A stretch of DNA of 52,906 nt from positions 1-52,906 of the forward strand of contig JAIETA010000125.1 of NCBI GenBank assembly GCA_019745575.1, read 5' to 3'. The notes under the pieces were generated by a model. It had not been told where the DNA came from, did no database searches, and saw only the letters and a program-made list of their open reading frames with translations. Positions 8,689 to 18,153 of this stretch are shown one piece after another. Origin of the DNA: Reyranella sp. (lineage in GTDB: Bacteria; Pseudomonadota; Alphaproteobacteria; Reyranellales; Reyranellaceae). Position 1 is the first letter of the stretch. Each line of letters starts with the position of its first letter. A program made the position numbers and the translations under genes.

Positions 8689-9702
8689 ATGAAAGCCGCA
8701 GTTGTCCGCGAACACGGCGGTCCGGATCGCCTGAAGTACGAAACCGACTTTCCCGATCCCAAGCCCGGCGCGGGCGACGTGATCGTGGCGGTGAAGGCCT
8801 CGTCGCTCAACTACCACGACGTCTTCACCCGCCGCGGCATGCCCGGCATCAAGGTACCGATGCCCTGCATCATGGGCCTCGACGTGGCGGGCGAGATCGC
8901 CGAAGTCGGCGCGGACGTCAGCGACTGGAAGAAGGGCGACCGCGTCCTGGTCGATCCGATCAACCGGGTGGAAGGCGGCCTGATGGGCGAGACCATTCAC
9001 GGCGGCCTGGCCGAGTTGTGCCGCGCCAAGGCACACCAGCTCATAAAGATTCCCGACGGCGTGAGTTTCGCCGACGCCGCAGCATTGCCGGTCGCCTATG
9101 GCACGGCGCTGCGCATGATGGTGACCAACGGCCATGTGGCGAAAGGTGAAAAGGTCCTGATCCTCGGCGCTTCCGGCGGTGTCGGCGTATGCTGCCTGCA
9201 GCTCGCCAAGCTGGCGGGTGCCGAAGTCATCGCCTGCGCCGGCAGCGACGCCAAGGCCAAGCGCCTCATGGAACTCGGCGCCGACAAGACGATCAACTAC
9301 ATCGAGAAGGACTTCATGAAGGAGGTCTTTGCGATGTATGGCAAGCCGACACGACGCGGTTCGGGCACCGATCAGGGCGTCGACGTGGTCGTGAACTACA
9401 CCGGCGGCGACACCTGGGTGAATTCACTGAAGACGCTCAAGGTCGGCGGCCGCTTGCTCACCTGCGGGGCCACCGCGGGCTACGCACCCACCGAGGACAT
9501 CCGCTTCATCTGGACCTTCGAACTGAAAATCCTCGGCTCCAATGGCTGGATGCGCACGGACATCGAGAAGCTCCTGGAGCTGGTGCAGAGCGGCAAGCTC
9601 AAGGTGCTCGTCGACAAGATCTTCCCGCTCGCCGAAGCGCGCGAGGCGTTGCGCGTCATCGAAGACCGCGAGGTATTCGGCAAGATCGTGGTGGCGCCAT
9701 GA
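8689..9702 (+). CDS. Zinc-binding-type MDR oxidoreductase
   Basis: A 337-residue medium-chain dehydrogenase/reductase. The GroES-like N-terminal half opens MKAAVVREHGGPDRLKYE and contains GLDVAGEIAEVGADV. The Rossmann half has ILGASGGVGVCCLQLAKLAGAEVIA (NAD(P)-binding AxGGVG pattern). The structural-zinc cysteine cluster of classical alcohol dehydrogenases is absent, so it is closer to quinone oxidoreductase or enoyl-reductase types. GGAGGAG lies upstream of the ATG, which begins one base after the stop of the synthetase. The stop overlaps the start of the thioesterase (ATGA). Probably a reduction or oxidation step on the activated substrate. Confidence 0.88.
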   Translation: MKAAVVREHGGPDRLKYETDFPDPKPGAGDVIVAVKASSLNYHDVFTRRGMPGIKVPMPCIMGLDVAGEIAEVGADVSDWKKGDRVLVDPINRVEGGLMGETIHGGLAELCRAKAHQLIKIPDGVSFADAAALPVAYGTALRMMVTNGHVAKGEKVLILGASGGVGVCCLQLAKLAGAEVIACAGSDAKAKRLMELGADKTINYIEKDFMKEVFAMYGKPTRRGSGTDQGVDVVVNYTGGDTWVNSLKTLKVGGRLLTCGATAGYAPTEDIRFIWTFELKILGSNGWMRTDIEKLLELVQSGKLKVLVDKIFPLAEAREALRVIEDREVFGKIVVAP

Positions 9703-10142
9703 GCCAGGACAAGGCTGGCGACGCGCCCAAGCCCCTCACCGGGGGCGAGCTGCAGGCGATGCTCGACCACTCGCCCTTCATCGCCTTCCTCGGCTTGAAG
9801 GTCGCCGAAGCCGACCCGGCCAGGGAGCAGGTCACGATGACCTGCTCGATGCGGCCGGAATTCGAACGCGGCAAGGGGACCGGCCAGTGGCATGGCGGCC
9901 CCATCGCGGCGATCATCGACACGGTCGGCGACTATGCGCTGATCATGGCGCTCCGCCGCGGCCTGCCGACCATCAACTTTCGCGTCGACTACCTGCGGCC
10001 TGCGGTCAAGACGGCGCTCACCACGACGGCGCGCGTGCGGCGCGCCGGCAAGAGCGTCGGCGTGGTCGACGTCGATGTCTTCAACGACCAGAAGGCGCTG
10101 GTCGCGGTCGGCCGCGCGACCTATTCAACGCTGGCCGGGTGA
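9699..10142 (+). CDS. PaaI-type hotdog thioesterase
   Basis: A 147-residue hotdog-fold protein. WHGGPIAAIIDTVGDYALIMA (63-83) is the central helix motif of the PaaI/acyl-CoA thioesterase family with the catalytic-acid Asp, and FRVDYLRPA follows. It probably cleaves an acyl-CoA thioester or acts as a proofreading thioesterase for the neighbouring ligase. Start and upstream stop overlap by four bases (ATGA), so it is coupled to the MDR gene. An 80 bp gap separates it from the binding-protein gene. Confidence 0.88.
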   Translation: MSQDKAGDAPKPLTGGELQAMLDHSPFIAFLGLKVAEADPAREQVTMTCSMRPEFERGKGTGQWHGGPIAAIIDTVGDYALIMALRRGLPTINFRVDYLRPAVKTALTTTARVRRAGKSVGVVDVDVFNDQKALVAVGRATYSTLAG

Positions 10143-10221
10143 GCGCCTGCGTCATTACCTATGGAACGCAAATTGCTTCGCTAAATCGGGGACCAACGGG
10201 CTGGGGCCAACGGAGGGAATC

Positions 10222-11847
10222 ATGGGCAACGATCGCAATCGCGTGACACGTCGGGCGTTCGGCGGGGGCGTTTTCAGTGCGGGCGTCGTGGTGAGCAGCC
10301 TGGCGGGCATCGCGCCGTCATTTGCCCAGGGTGCGCCCAAGCGCGGCGGCACCCTGGTGGCGACCTGGGGCGGCGGCGAGCCGCAGGCCTGCTACGTCCC
10401 TGCCGGCGGCGGGTCGAGCCCGACCTTCTCCTCGTCCAAGCTGTTCGAACGCCTGGCCAAGCGCGCCATGGACGGCAAGTTCGAGGGCGTTCTGGCCGAG
10501 AGCTGGAAGCCGTCCGCCGACTTCAAGACCTACACGCTCAAGATCCGGAAGGGCGTGAAGTTCCACGACGGCAAGGACATGACGGTCGACGACGTGGTCT
10601 TCTCGATCGGCGAGATCTGGAAGAAGTACGCCGCGGCGGCGGCGATGACGGATTTCGCCGGCGTCGAGGCCCCTGATGCCGACACGGTGGTCGTCAAGTA
10701 CAACACGCCGACGCCGGAGTTCTTCTTCTCCTCGGCGCTGTGCGGCATCGTCTCGTACGTCGTGCCCAAGCACATCTACGCCGGCAGCGATCCCGTGACC
10801 AATCCGGCGAACAACGCACCGATCGGCACCGGCCCGTGGAAGTTCAAGGAGTGGGTGCGCGGCAGCCACTTCGAGTACGTGAAGAACGAGAACTACTGGC
10901 AGAAAGATCTGCCGTACATGGATCGCCTGATCATCCGCTACGTGCGCGATCCGGCGGGACGCGCAGCGGCCATGGAGGCGGGCGACATCCAGATCGGCGT
11001 GTTCAACCCCGTGGCGCCGCCCGACATCAAGCGGCTCACCGGCACTGGCAAGTTCGTGGCCACGCCCAAGGGCTACGAGGAAAGCGTCTGGTCGACCACC
11101 CTGGAGTGCAACATGCGCAATCCGGTGTTCGCCAAGCGCGAGGTGCGCCAGGCGATGTTCCACGCCATCGACCGCAGCTTCATCGCCAAGACGGTCTACT
11201 ACGGCTACGCGCGACCCGGCACCAGCCCGATCTACTCGCCGAATACCGCGTTCTTCACCGCCGACACCTACAAGACCGGCTTCGATCCGAAGAAAGCCGC
11301 GGCCCTGCTCGATGCGGCCGGATACCCCAAGAAGGCCGACGGCAAGCGCTTCACGGTCAATCTGCTGGCGGCCGGCTGGTTCACCGAGAACGGCAAGATC
11401 GGCGCCTACGTCAAGCAGGCGCTGGAGGACGCGGGCGTCGGCGTCAACCTGTCGGTGCCCGACCGCCCGACTTCGATCAAGCGCATCTACACCGACTACG
11501 ACTACGACATGGCCATTTCCAACCAGGCCAATCCGTCGGAGCCGATCCCCTCGACGACGCAGTACTTCACCACCGACGGCATCAAGAAGGGCGTGCCCTT
11601 CCGCAACGCCAACGGCTACTCAAACCCGGAGGTCGATGCCCTGGTCGAGAAGATCAAGGTCGAGACCGATCCTGCCAAGCGCCGCGAGCTGGTCTTCCAG
11701 TTCCAGAAGATCATCACGGTCGAGGCGCCGCTGCTGCCACTGGTCGAGATCGAGTCGATCACGGTGGCCAGCACCCGGGTCCAGAACCACTCCAACGACC
11801 CCAACTACCTCGCGGCCAGCTGGGCGGATATATGGCTGGCGAGCTAG
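10222..11847 (+). CDS. ABC transporter substrate-binding protein, peptide/nickel type (family 5), Tat-exported
   Basis: A 541-residue periplasmic binding protein of extracellular solute-binding family 5. The N-terminus has a twin-arginine signal (RVTRRAFGGG, then a hydrophobic run ending PSFAQG). KTYTLKIRKGVKFHDGKDMTVDDVVFSI (about 95-122) is the family signature. CGGAGGGA lies 6 nt before the ATG at 10222; longer in-frame versions start inside the thioesterase gene. It feeds the two permeases and two ATPases that follow without gaps. Ligands in this family range from peptides to opines, nickel and glutathione; none can be assigned here. Confidence 0.93.
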   Translation: MGNDRNRVTRRAFGGGVFSAGVVVSSLAGIAPSFAQGAPKRGGTLVATWGGGEPQACYVPAGGGSSPTFSSSKLFERLAKRAMDGKFEGVLAESWKPSADFKTYTLKIRKGVKFHDGKDMTVDDVVFSIGEIWKKYAAAAAMTDFAGVEAPDADTVVVKYNTPTPEFFFSSALCGIVSYVVPKHIYAGSDPVTNPANNAPIGTGPWKFKEWVRGSHFEYVKNENYWQKDLPYMDRLIIRYVRDPAGRAAAMEAGDIQIGVFNPVAPPDIKRLTGTGKFVATPKGYEESVWSTTLECNMRNPVFAKREVRQAMFHAIDRSFIAKTVYYGYARPGTSPIYSPNTAFFTADTYKTGFDPKKAAALLDAAGYPKKADGKRFTVNLLAAGWFTENGKIGAYVKQALEDAGVGVNLSVPDRPTSIKRIYTDYDYDMAISNQANPSEPIPSTTQYFTTDGIKKGVPFRNANGYSNPEVDALVEKIKVETDPAKRRELVFQFQKIITVEAPLLPLVEIESITVASTRVQNHSNDPNYLAASWADIWLAS

Positions 11848-12881
11848 CCTCGCCTGCCGCATCGCGCCGCCCGACGGGCGGCGGCTCATCGCGCCGGATT
11901 GCGGCGCTGAGACTCCTGCGGCGGCGGCTGATCCAGGCCGTGCCGCTGATGCTGGGCGTGGTGGTGATCAACTTCTGCCTGATCCAGATGGCCCCGGGCA
12001 GCTTTCTCGAACTGATGACGGCCGAGAACCAGGTGAGCGACCCGGCGACCATCGAGCTGCTGCGCAAGACCTACGGGCTCGACGATCCGGTGTGGTTGCA
12101 GCTCGTGAAATACATCTGGGCGCTGGTGCAGTTCGACTTCGGCTTCTCCTACCGGCAGAACCGGCCGGTGATCGACGCCATCTCGGACCATCTGCCGGCC
12201 ACCCTGCTGCTCATGGTCTCCAGCATCACGCTGGCGCTGGCGGTCGGCGTCGCCGCCGGCGTGGTCGCCTCGATGAAGGTCCGCACCTTCTGGGACAGCC
12301 TGGTGTCGGTGGCGGCCATGTTCTTCTTCGCCGCCCCCGGCTTCTGGCTGGGCATCATGCTGATCGTGCTGTTCTCGGTGAAGCTCGGCTGGCTGCCGGT
12401 CGGCGGCATGATGACCATCGGCGGCGTGGGTGGCGGCGCTACCGGAGCCGGCGGCGTGCTCGACGTGCTGCATCACCTGATCCTGCCGACCCTGGCGCTC
12501 GGCCTGTTCTATGCCGCGATCTACACAAGGGTCATGCGCTCCTCGATGCTCGAAGTGGCGCAGCTCGACTTCGTGCGCACCGCCCGCGCCAAGGGACTGT
12601 CGCGCAACCAGGTGACGATCGGCCACGTGCTGCGCAACGCGCTGCTGCCCGTCGTCACCATCCTCGGCGTCCAGATGGGCACGGTGCTGGCCGGCAGCGT
12701 GGTGATCGAGAGCGTCTTCAGCTGGCCGGGCGTGGGCTCGTTGCTGTTCGACAGCGTGTCGTCGCGCAATTATCCCGTCGTGCTCGGCATCATGGTATTG
12801 GGCTCGCTGGTGGTCATCGCCGCCAACATCGCCGTCGACCTGGTCTACATGTGGCTCGATCCGCGCATCGAGATCCGCTGA
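11832..12881 (+). CDS. ABC transporter permease, DppB/OppB type
   Basis: A 349-residue inner-membrane permease. After a basic N-terminus, LRRRLIQAVPLMLGVVVINFCL is the first membrane segment. The conserved cytoplasmic EAA-like loop is VRTARAKGLSRNQV (about 240-253), and FSWPGVGSLLFDSV near the end is typical of DppB. About six transmembrane helices are visible. The gene overlaps the binding-protein gene by 16 nt. The N-terminal extension rich in Ser, Gly and Arg (about 20 residues) is somewhat long. Confidence 0.93.
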   Translation: MAGELASPAASRRPTGGGSSRRIAALRLLRRRLIQAVPLMLGVVVINFCLIQMAPGSFLELMTAENQVSDPATIELLRKTYGLDDPVWLQLVKYIWALVQFDFGFSYRQNRPVIDAISDHLPATLLLMVSSITLALAVGVAAGVVASMKVRTFWDSLVSVAAMFFFAAPGFWLGIMLIVLFSVKLGWLPVGGMMTIGGVGGGATGAGGVLDVLHHLILPTLALGLFYAAIYTRVMRSSMLEVAQLDFVRTARAKGLSRNQVTIGHVLRNALLPVVTILGVQMGTVLAGSVVIESVFSWPGVGSLLFDSVSSRNYPVVLGIMVLGSLVVIAANIAVDLVYMWLDPRIEIR

Positions 12882-13720
12882 TGCGCCGTTTCGAGTTCCT
12901 CGGACGCTTTTCCCGCAACCGCGGCGCCCTGGTCGGCGCCGTCCTGATCCTGGTCGTGGCGCTGATGGCGCTGCTGGCGCCGCTGTTCTTCCCGGTCGAC
13001 CCGCTGCGCATCGTGGGCCAGCCCGAGCTGTGGCCGGGCGAGGATCCGGACTTCCCGCTCGGCACCGATTCGCTCGGCCGCGACATGCTGTCGATGATCG
13101 TGCACGGCGCGCGCGCCACCCTGTTGATCGGCCTGTTCGCCTCGGCCGTGGCGACCCTGATCGGCGTCAGCGTCGGCGCCACCGCCGGCTACTTCGGCGG
13201 CTGGATCGACGAGATCGCCATGCGCGCCGCCGAACTGTTCCAGACCATTCCCAACCTGATCTTCGTGCTCACCATCGTGGTGATCCTGGGCTCGACCTTG
13301 ACCAACATCGTGATCGCCATCGGCATCGTGAGCTGGACGCCGATCGCCCGCATGACTCGGGCCGAGTTCCTGTCGCTGCGCGACCGCGAATTCGTCCAGG
13401 CCTGCCGCGCCATGGGCATGGGCGACTTGAGGATCATCGTGGGCGAGATCCTGCCCAATGCGCTGCCGCCGGTGATCGTGCTCTCCTCGCTGGTCGTGGC
13501 TGGCGCCATCCTGTTCGAGTCGGCGGTGTCGTTCCTGGGCCTTGGCGATCCCAACGTCGCAAGCTGGGGCCGGCTGGTCGGCGACGGCCGGCTGCTGATC
13601 CGCAGCTCCTGGTACATCTGCGCCATTCCCGGCGTTGCCATCATGATCACCGTGCTCTGCCTCAACCTGATCGGCGACGGGCTGAACGATGCGCTCAATC
13701 CCAAGCTCAGGGACCGCTGA
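12881..13720 (+). CDS. ABC transporter permease, DppC/OppC type
   Basis: A 279-residue permease partner. The N-terminal helix is ALVGAVLILVVALMALLAPLF. The periplasmic loop has the conserved FPLGTDSLGRDMLSMIVHGAR (roughly 58-78), and the EAA-like loop is FVQACRAMGMGDLRI. ESAVSFLGLGDPNVASWGRL near the C-terminus is the DppC hallmark. Its ATG overlaps the stop of the first permease (TGATG-type coupling). Confidence 0.94.
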   Translation: MRRFEFLGRFSRNRGALVGAVLILVVALMALLAPLFFPVDPLRIVGQPELWPGEDPDFPLGTDSLGRDMLSMIVHGARATLLIGLFASAVATLIGVSVGATAGYFGGWIDEIAMRAAELFQTIPNLIFVLTIVVILGSTLTNIVIAIGIVSWTPIARMTRAEFLSLRDREFVQACRAMGMGDLRIIVGEILPNALPPVIVLSSLVVAGAILFESAVSFLGLGDPNVASWGRLVGDGRLLIRSSWYICAIPGVAIMITVLCLNLIGDGLNDALNPKLRDR

Positions 13721-13722
13721 GC

Positions 13723-14697
13723 ATGGCGCTGCCGCTCGATGTCCGAGACCTCAGCACGACGCTGTTCACCCGCCGCGGCGAGATGAAGGCGGTCGATGGG
13801 TTGAGCCTCTCGGTCGGCGCCGGCGAGACCGTGGCGCTGGTCGGCGAATCGGGCTGCGGCAAGTCGCTGTCGGCGCTCTCCATCATGCGCCTGCTGCCCG
13901 ACCCGCCGGCCCGCATCGTCGGCGGCGAGGTGCTGCTTAACGGGCGCGACCTCGTGGTCTTGCCCGAGGAGGGCATGCTCGACATCAGGGGCCAGGAGAT
14001 CGGCATGATCTTCCAGGACCCGATGAGCTCGCTCAACCCGGTGGCCACGGTCGAGAAGCAGATCGCCGAAGTGCTGATGACCCACACCGAGCTCGGCCGC
14101 GGCCAGGCGCGGGTCCGGGCGCACGAGCTGCTCGAGCTGGTCGGCATGCCCGACGCCGGCCGTCGGCTCGACGCCTACCCGCACCAGCTGTCGGGCGGCA
14201 TGTGCCAGCGCGTGGTGATTGCCATGGCGATCGCCTGCAGCCCCTCGGTGCTGATCGCCGACGAGCCCACCACGGCGCTCGACGTCACGGTGCAGGCCCA
14301 GGTGCTGGCGCTCCTGAAGAAGCTGCAGGCCGACGCCGGCATGGCCATGGTCTTCATCACCCACGACCTCGGCGTCGTGGCCGAGACGGCCGACCGCGTG
14401 GTGGTGATGTACGCCGGCCGCAAGGTCGAGGAGGCCACGGTCGACGAACTGTTCGAGACGCCGCTGCACCCCTACACCGCCGGCCTGATCGGCGCGACGC
14501 CGGTGCCCGGCGCCGCCCGCGCCGAGCGGCTGGCCGACATTCCCGGCATGGTGCCGCCGCTCAACGCGCTCCCCCAGGGCTGCGCCTTCGCGCCGCGCTG
14601 CCCGCGCGTCATGGCGCGCTGCCGCCAGGAGCGGCCGAAGCTCACCCAGCCGGCGCCGGGCCGGCTGGTCGCCTGCTTCGCGGCCGAGCGGGGCTGA
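13723..14697 (+). CDS. ABC transporter ATP-binding protein, DppD/OppD type
   Basis: A 324-residue ATPase. Walker A is GESGCGKS (41-48), the Q-loop is [11 protein letters not shown], the signature is LSGGMCQR, Walker B is [12 protein letters not shown] and the H-loop is FITHDLG. The C-terminal oligopeptide-transporter domain has a Cys-rich stretch ([20 protein letters not shown]), which in some relatives binds an iron-sulfur cluster. The signature has Met in place of the usual Gln (LSGGM), common in this subfamily. The start is two bases after the permease stop. Confidence 0.94.
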   Translation: MALPLDVRDLSTTLFTRRGEMKAVDGLSLSVGAGETVALVGESGCGKSLSALSIMRLLPDPPARIVGGEVLLNGRDLVVLPEEGMLDIRGQEIGMIFQDPMSSLNPVATVEKQIAEVLMTHTELGRGQARVRAHELLELVGMPDAGRRLDAYPHQLSGGMCQRVVIAMAIACSPSVLIADEPTTALDVTVQAQVLALLKKLQADAGMAMVFITHDLGVVAETADRVVVMYAGRKVEEATVDELFETPLHPYTAGLIGATPVPGAARAERLADIPGMVPPLNALPQGCAFAPRCPRVMARCRQERPKLTQPAPGRLVACFAAERG

Positions 14698-14701
14698 GCC
14701 G

Positions 14702-15643
<942 letters not shown>

Positions 15644-15661
15644 GTGGGCTATGATCGGCGC

Positions 15662-16216
15662 ATGAAGATGCGCCTCGTCCCTCTGCTTCTCGGCCTGCTC
15701 GTCCCCGCCGGTGCGGCGACCGCCCAGACCATGGAGTTCGGCTGCCCCACGCCCGGCACCACCTTCACTTTCGACAGCGGCCTGAAAGTCGTGGCAAAGG
15801 GCCGCGACGGCATGGACTGCACCATGGACACGGTGGGCGGCGCCCCCTTCAGGTTGCGCGCCCTGCTGATCGCCAACCCGTCGCCGGACGGCCGCGACAC
15901 CTCGGCCTATATCGCCGCGCTCCGGCCCGAGCGGCTGTGGCCGCTCGAAGTCGGCAAGAGGATCGAAGCGCGCTACAGCACCGGCGGCCGCACCTGGACC
16001 TACATCCTCACGGTGCCGCGCACCGAGAAGCGCACCGGCCCGGGCAACGCCATGATCGACACCTTCGTGGTCGAGATGAACGAACAAGGCGACAAGGGCG
16101 AGCGCTCGGTGTCGCGCTGGTGGATCTCGCCCGCCGACAAATACGCCATCCGCTTCGACGCCACCAACTCGGCCGGCACCGCCAACCGCGCCGTGGTGAC
16201 CGAGGTCACGCGCTAA
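15662..16216 (+). CDS. Small secreted protein of unknown function
   Basis: A 184-residue protein with a Sec signal peptide (MKMRLVPLLLGLLVPAGAATAQ, cut after TAQ). The mature part begins MEFGCPTPGTTFTFDSG and has two cysteines (GCP and DCT, about 30 and 61), possibly a disulfide. It is beta-rich by eye (RTWTYILTVPR, IRFDATNSAGTANRAVV). The family is not recognised. The start at 15662 places a normal signal peptide at the N-terminus; an earlier GTG at 15644 is possible. It lies 18 bp after the ATPase gene, so it may be co-transcribed with the importer. Confidence 0.7.
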   Translation: MKMRLVPLLLGLLVPAGAATAQTMEFGCPTPGTTFTFDSGLKVVAKGRDGMDCTMDTVGGAPFRLRALLIANPSPDGRDTSAYIAALRPERLWPLEVGKRIEARYSTGGRTWTYILTVPRTEKRTGPGNAMIDTFVVEMNEQGDKGERSVSRWWISPADKYAIRFDATNSAGTANRAVVTEVTR

Positions 16217-16265
16217 GGTCGCGGCCGGCCACACCGTGCCCCGGAAGGCCGTGTCACACCCGAAA

Positions 16266-16567
16266 GTGTCACACCAAGTTGAGACAAATGTTGTGACACA
16301 GGCCCGTCGCCCACCTGTGCCCTCGCGGGATTCTGACCCTGCGGCCCCGCCCCCCTGACAAGCGCGGGGGCGGCCGCAGACGACTGTCACAACCCTGTGC
16401 TCGGATGCGTTGCCCGCACCGCGGTCCACCCTCTGCCGGACAGTCGTCGGCGGGGTGTCCTTGTGCTTGCTACTCACGGTTCAGTACCCGGTGTGGGCAA
16501 GACCGCGGGACGGCCCCTCATCCTCCAGGGATCGTACCCGGCGGGCGCGCCGGGCGGGGCATGGTCA
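16266..16567 (+). repeat. Structured intergenic repeat, copy A (candidate ncRNA or mobile element)
   Basis: This 302 bp stretch holds no credible gene but shares a series of blocks, in the same order, with 33766-34018. It opens with GTGTCACA (16266-16273) and its inverse TGTGACAC (16292-16299). A stem with arms CTGCGG (16339-16344) and CCGCAG (16374-16379) follows, extended inward by a GC-rich stem. Next come a GTCC...GGAC stem, TGCTTGCTAC, GGGACGGCCCCTC, and a GC-rich hairpin CCCGGCG/CGCCGGG (16537-16554) followed by GGGGCATGGTCA. An extra GTGTCACACC lies at 16251. The remaining part of the gap (16217-16265 and 16568-16657) shows nothing I can name, apart from a short GGAGTCACTCC palindrome. 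Confidence 0.6.
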
Positions 16568-16657
16568 AAGATTTCAGAGTGGAGTCACTCCTCCCCGGTC
16601 GTCTCGATGGACGTGGCCGGGGGCGGCTCGGCCTTTCCTGGCCGGGGCAGGACAGGC

Positions 16658-17089
16658 CTACTTCCTCCAGTAGGTCATTGCGCGCACGTTAGTGCCGGGG
16701 CCGACATAGGCCTCGATGAACATATCCCCTTCGCGCTCGCAATCGTGGTTACGAACGTTCCGAACGGTCAGGCTGCAGGCAAGGCAGTCGGGACAGTCCG
16801 CGGCAGGCCGCGGCGAACACCGAAAGCCGCGTTCCAAGACGAGCGCCTGCCGCCCGCTCTTCTCGATGAGATCGCGCAGAAAGCGCGCCATCGTCCTGCT
16901 GTCGATCCAGGCGTTGGCTGGATCTTCGTAGTCGCCGTGTGGACCGATGTTGTTGTTGAAAGGGTAAGCATACCCGGTCGTGATCTCGTCGGTCGGCTTA
17001 CAGACCGGCATAATCATGCAACCCGCGACTCCCGCCGAAATGAGCAGAAGCGACAGTGTCGACGCACAGTGTTGGAGGAATTTCGGCAT
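16658..17089 (-). CDS. Putative lipoprotein of unknown function
   Basis: A 143-residue protein starting MPKFLQHCASTLSLLLISAG and reaching the lipobox VAGC (cysteine near 26), so it is probably anchored in the inner or outer membrane. The mature part has further cysteines clustered at FRCSP, DCPDCLAC and HDCE. No family is recognised. The start at 17089 gives a proper lipoprotein signal; a longer in-frame version to 17251 would bury it. The gene lies 83 bp downstream of an unknown protein in the same direction, so the two may form a pair. Structured repeat A converges on its 3' end. Base composition and codon use look less GC-biased than the flanks. Confidence 0.6.
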   Translation of the reverse strand: MPKFLQHCASTLSLLLISAGVAGCMIMPVCKPTDEITTGYAYPFNNNIGPHGDYEDPANAWIDSRTMARFLRDLIEKSGRQALVLERGFRCSPRPAADCPDCLACSLTVRNVRNHDCEREGDMFIEAYVGPGTNVRAMTYWRK

Positions 17090-17172
17090 GCCTGCGTCCA
17101 GTTGCAGACGCGAGCATGCCGAGAGGTGCACCGATATTCCACCAATCTCGAGTTGTATCCTGGCCGATAGGC

Positions 17173-17769
17173 CTACGGCGCGTCCTTTACCGGAAAGGTC
17201 GGGGGAGCGACGTAGCGCTCGTACTTCGGATCGAGCAGATCGCGGCTCCAACCGGAGAATCGCCGGCCCAGACCGGCGTTCCGGATGGCGCGATCCAGGT
17301 CGAGGCCCATCGCCCTGCCGAGCGTGAAGGCCACCGAGTTGCTGTTCTGGATCTGGCCGCCGTCGGTCCCGAGCTCGAACGACGGATCGTGCGACTTGTA
17401 GTCGAACTTTTCCTTGTTGATGGCGTCGGCAGTCGCCACGCCCTTGGCCCAGATTCTCTCGATTTCCTCCTTCGCGCCCGAGCGGACAGTCGCGACTGTC
17501 CGCTTCGTGCCGCCGATCGGTGACTCGGGTCCCGCCGTAGACTGGTGATCGACAGCCCGCAGGTCCGCTCCGTCTTCGGCGGCCTTCATTTGCTCGCCCG
17601 TGTGCTTCGAAAAGCCAAGACCGTGGAGCTCAGAGACGGTCTTTCCCGTGTCATCGATCAGCGCCAGAAAGGCATGTCCTCGATGGAAGATTGGCGAGTA
17701 CTTCAGTTCGATCCGCCAGTTGCCTTGCTGGTTGGGGTCCATGATCTCGGCGGCGTTTCGGTCAGTCAT
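17173..17769 (-). CDS. Unknown protein with His ... NSNS motif, possibly papain-like
   Basis: A 198-residue protein starting MTDRNAAEIMDPNQ. The start is firm: AAAGGAGAGG lies 3-12 nt before the ATG. No signal peptide or membrane segment is seen. Visible features are HRGHAFLALIDDTGK (about 37-51), a beta hairpin beginning with histidines, and QNSNSVAFTLGRAMGLD (about 149-165), a helix beginning with Asn-Ser. The His-strand plus NSNS-helix arrangement recalls permuted papain-like (NlpC/P60-type) folds found in some secreted effectors, but the catalytic cysteine is not evident and I do not assign a function. The downstream lipoprotein and the hairpin array upstream mark an accessory unit. Confidence 0.6.
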   Translation of the reverse strand: MTDRNAAEIMDPNQQGNWRIELKYSPIFHRGHAFLALIDDTGKTVSELHGLGFSKHTGEQMKAAEDGADLRAVDHQSTAGPESPIGGTKRTVATVRSGAKEEIERIWAKGVATADAINKEKFDYKSHDPSFELGTDGGQIQNSNSVAFTLGRAMGLDLDRAIRNAGLGRRFSGWSRDLLDPKYERYVAPPTFPVKDAP

Positions 17770-17791
17770 CGTCCTCTCCTTTGAAGTAGAA

Positions 17792-17813
17792 AAGCCGCCC
17801 CGGAGGGCGGCTT
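17792..17813 (-). terminator. Rho-independent-like terminator on minus strand
   Basis: A perfect 9 bp stem AAGCCGCCC / GGGCGGCTT with a four-base loop. On the minus strand it is followed by TTTC, as in an intrinsic terminator. It lies only 23 bp upstream of the start codon at 17769, so it would end a transcript coming from 17.8-18.3 kb or attenuate the gene for the unknown protein. Confidence 0.6.
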
Positions 17814-17853
17814 GGTTGAGTGGCGGCCTGACAAGTTGCTCGACCGCTTTTTC

Positions 17854-17949
17854 GGCTTCCCGCACGCCGGGAAGCCAATGACGACGGGCTTTTCGCCCGC
17901 TCACAGGGCCCACCTGAATGGGCCAAATGCTGGGCCCTCGGTTGGGCCC
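17854..17949 (-). other. Array of four further hairpins upstream of the unknown protein gene
   Basis: Four inverted repeats stand close together: GGCTTCCCG/CGGGAAGCC (17854-17876, 9 bp arms), CGGGC/GCCCG (17885-17899), GGCCCA/TGGGCC (17907-17924) and GGGCCC/GGGCCC (17932-17949). Together with the terminator-like stem at 17792-17813 they make five hairpins in 158 bp. I see no gene in 17770-18327 on either strand; short open frames there lack family resemblance. A structured RNA read on the minus strand and ending at the 17792-17813 stem would explain the arrangement. Confidence 0.45.
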
Positions 17950-18133
17950 GGTTCCGGGATAAGCCTTGTTCAACGGGCTTTTGGGCGTCTCGCTCGTTCT
18001 TCGGTCGCCAAGGCCCCTTCGCGCCCTGTGCCCAGGGCGTCGTCAAGTGTCTGTTCCGGCGTCGTTATTCGGCACGCGGTGGGGACGGGGTCGTTGTTGG
18101 GACTGTTCCGTCGGCCGTCGGCCTCGGGATGAA

Positions 18134-18153
18134 CCGCGGGTCAGGACCCGCGG
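18134..18153. repeat. Near-perfect palindrome in gene-free stretch
   Basis: CCGCGGGTC and GACCCGCGG are separated by two bases. It lies in the 558 bp gene-free stretch, about 185 bp from the hairpin array. No T-run follows on either strand, so it is not a classical terminator. It could be a protein-binding site or a stem of a longer RNA. Confidence 0.4.
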
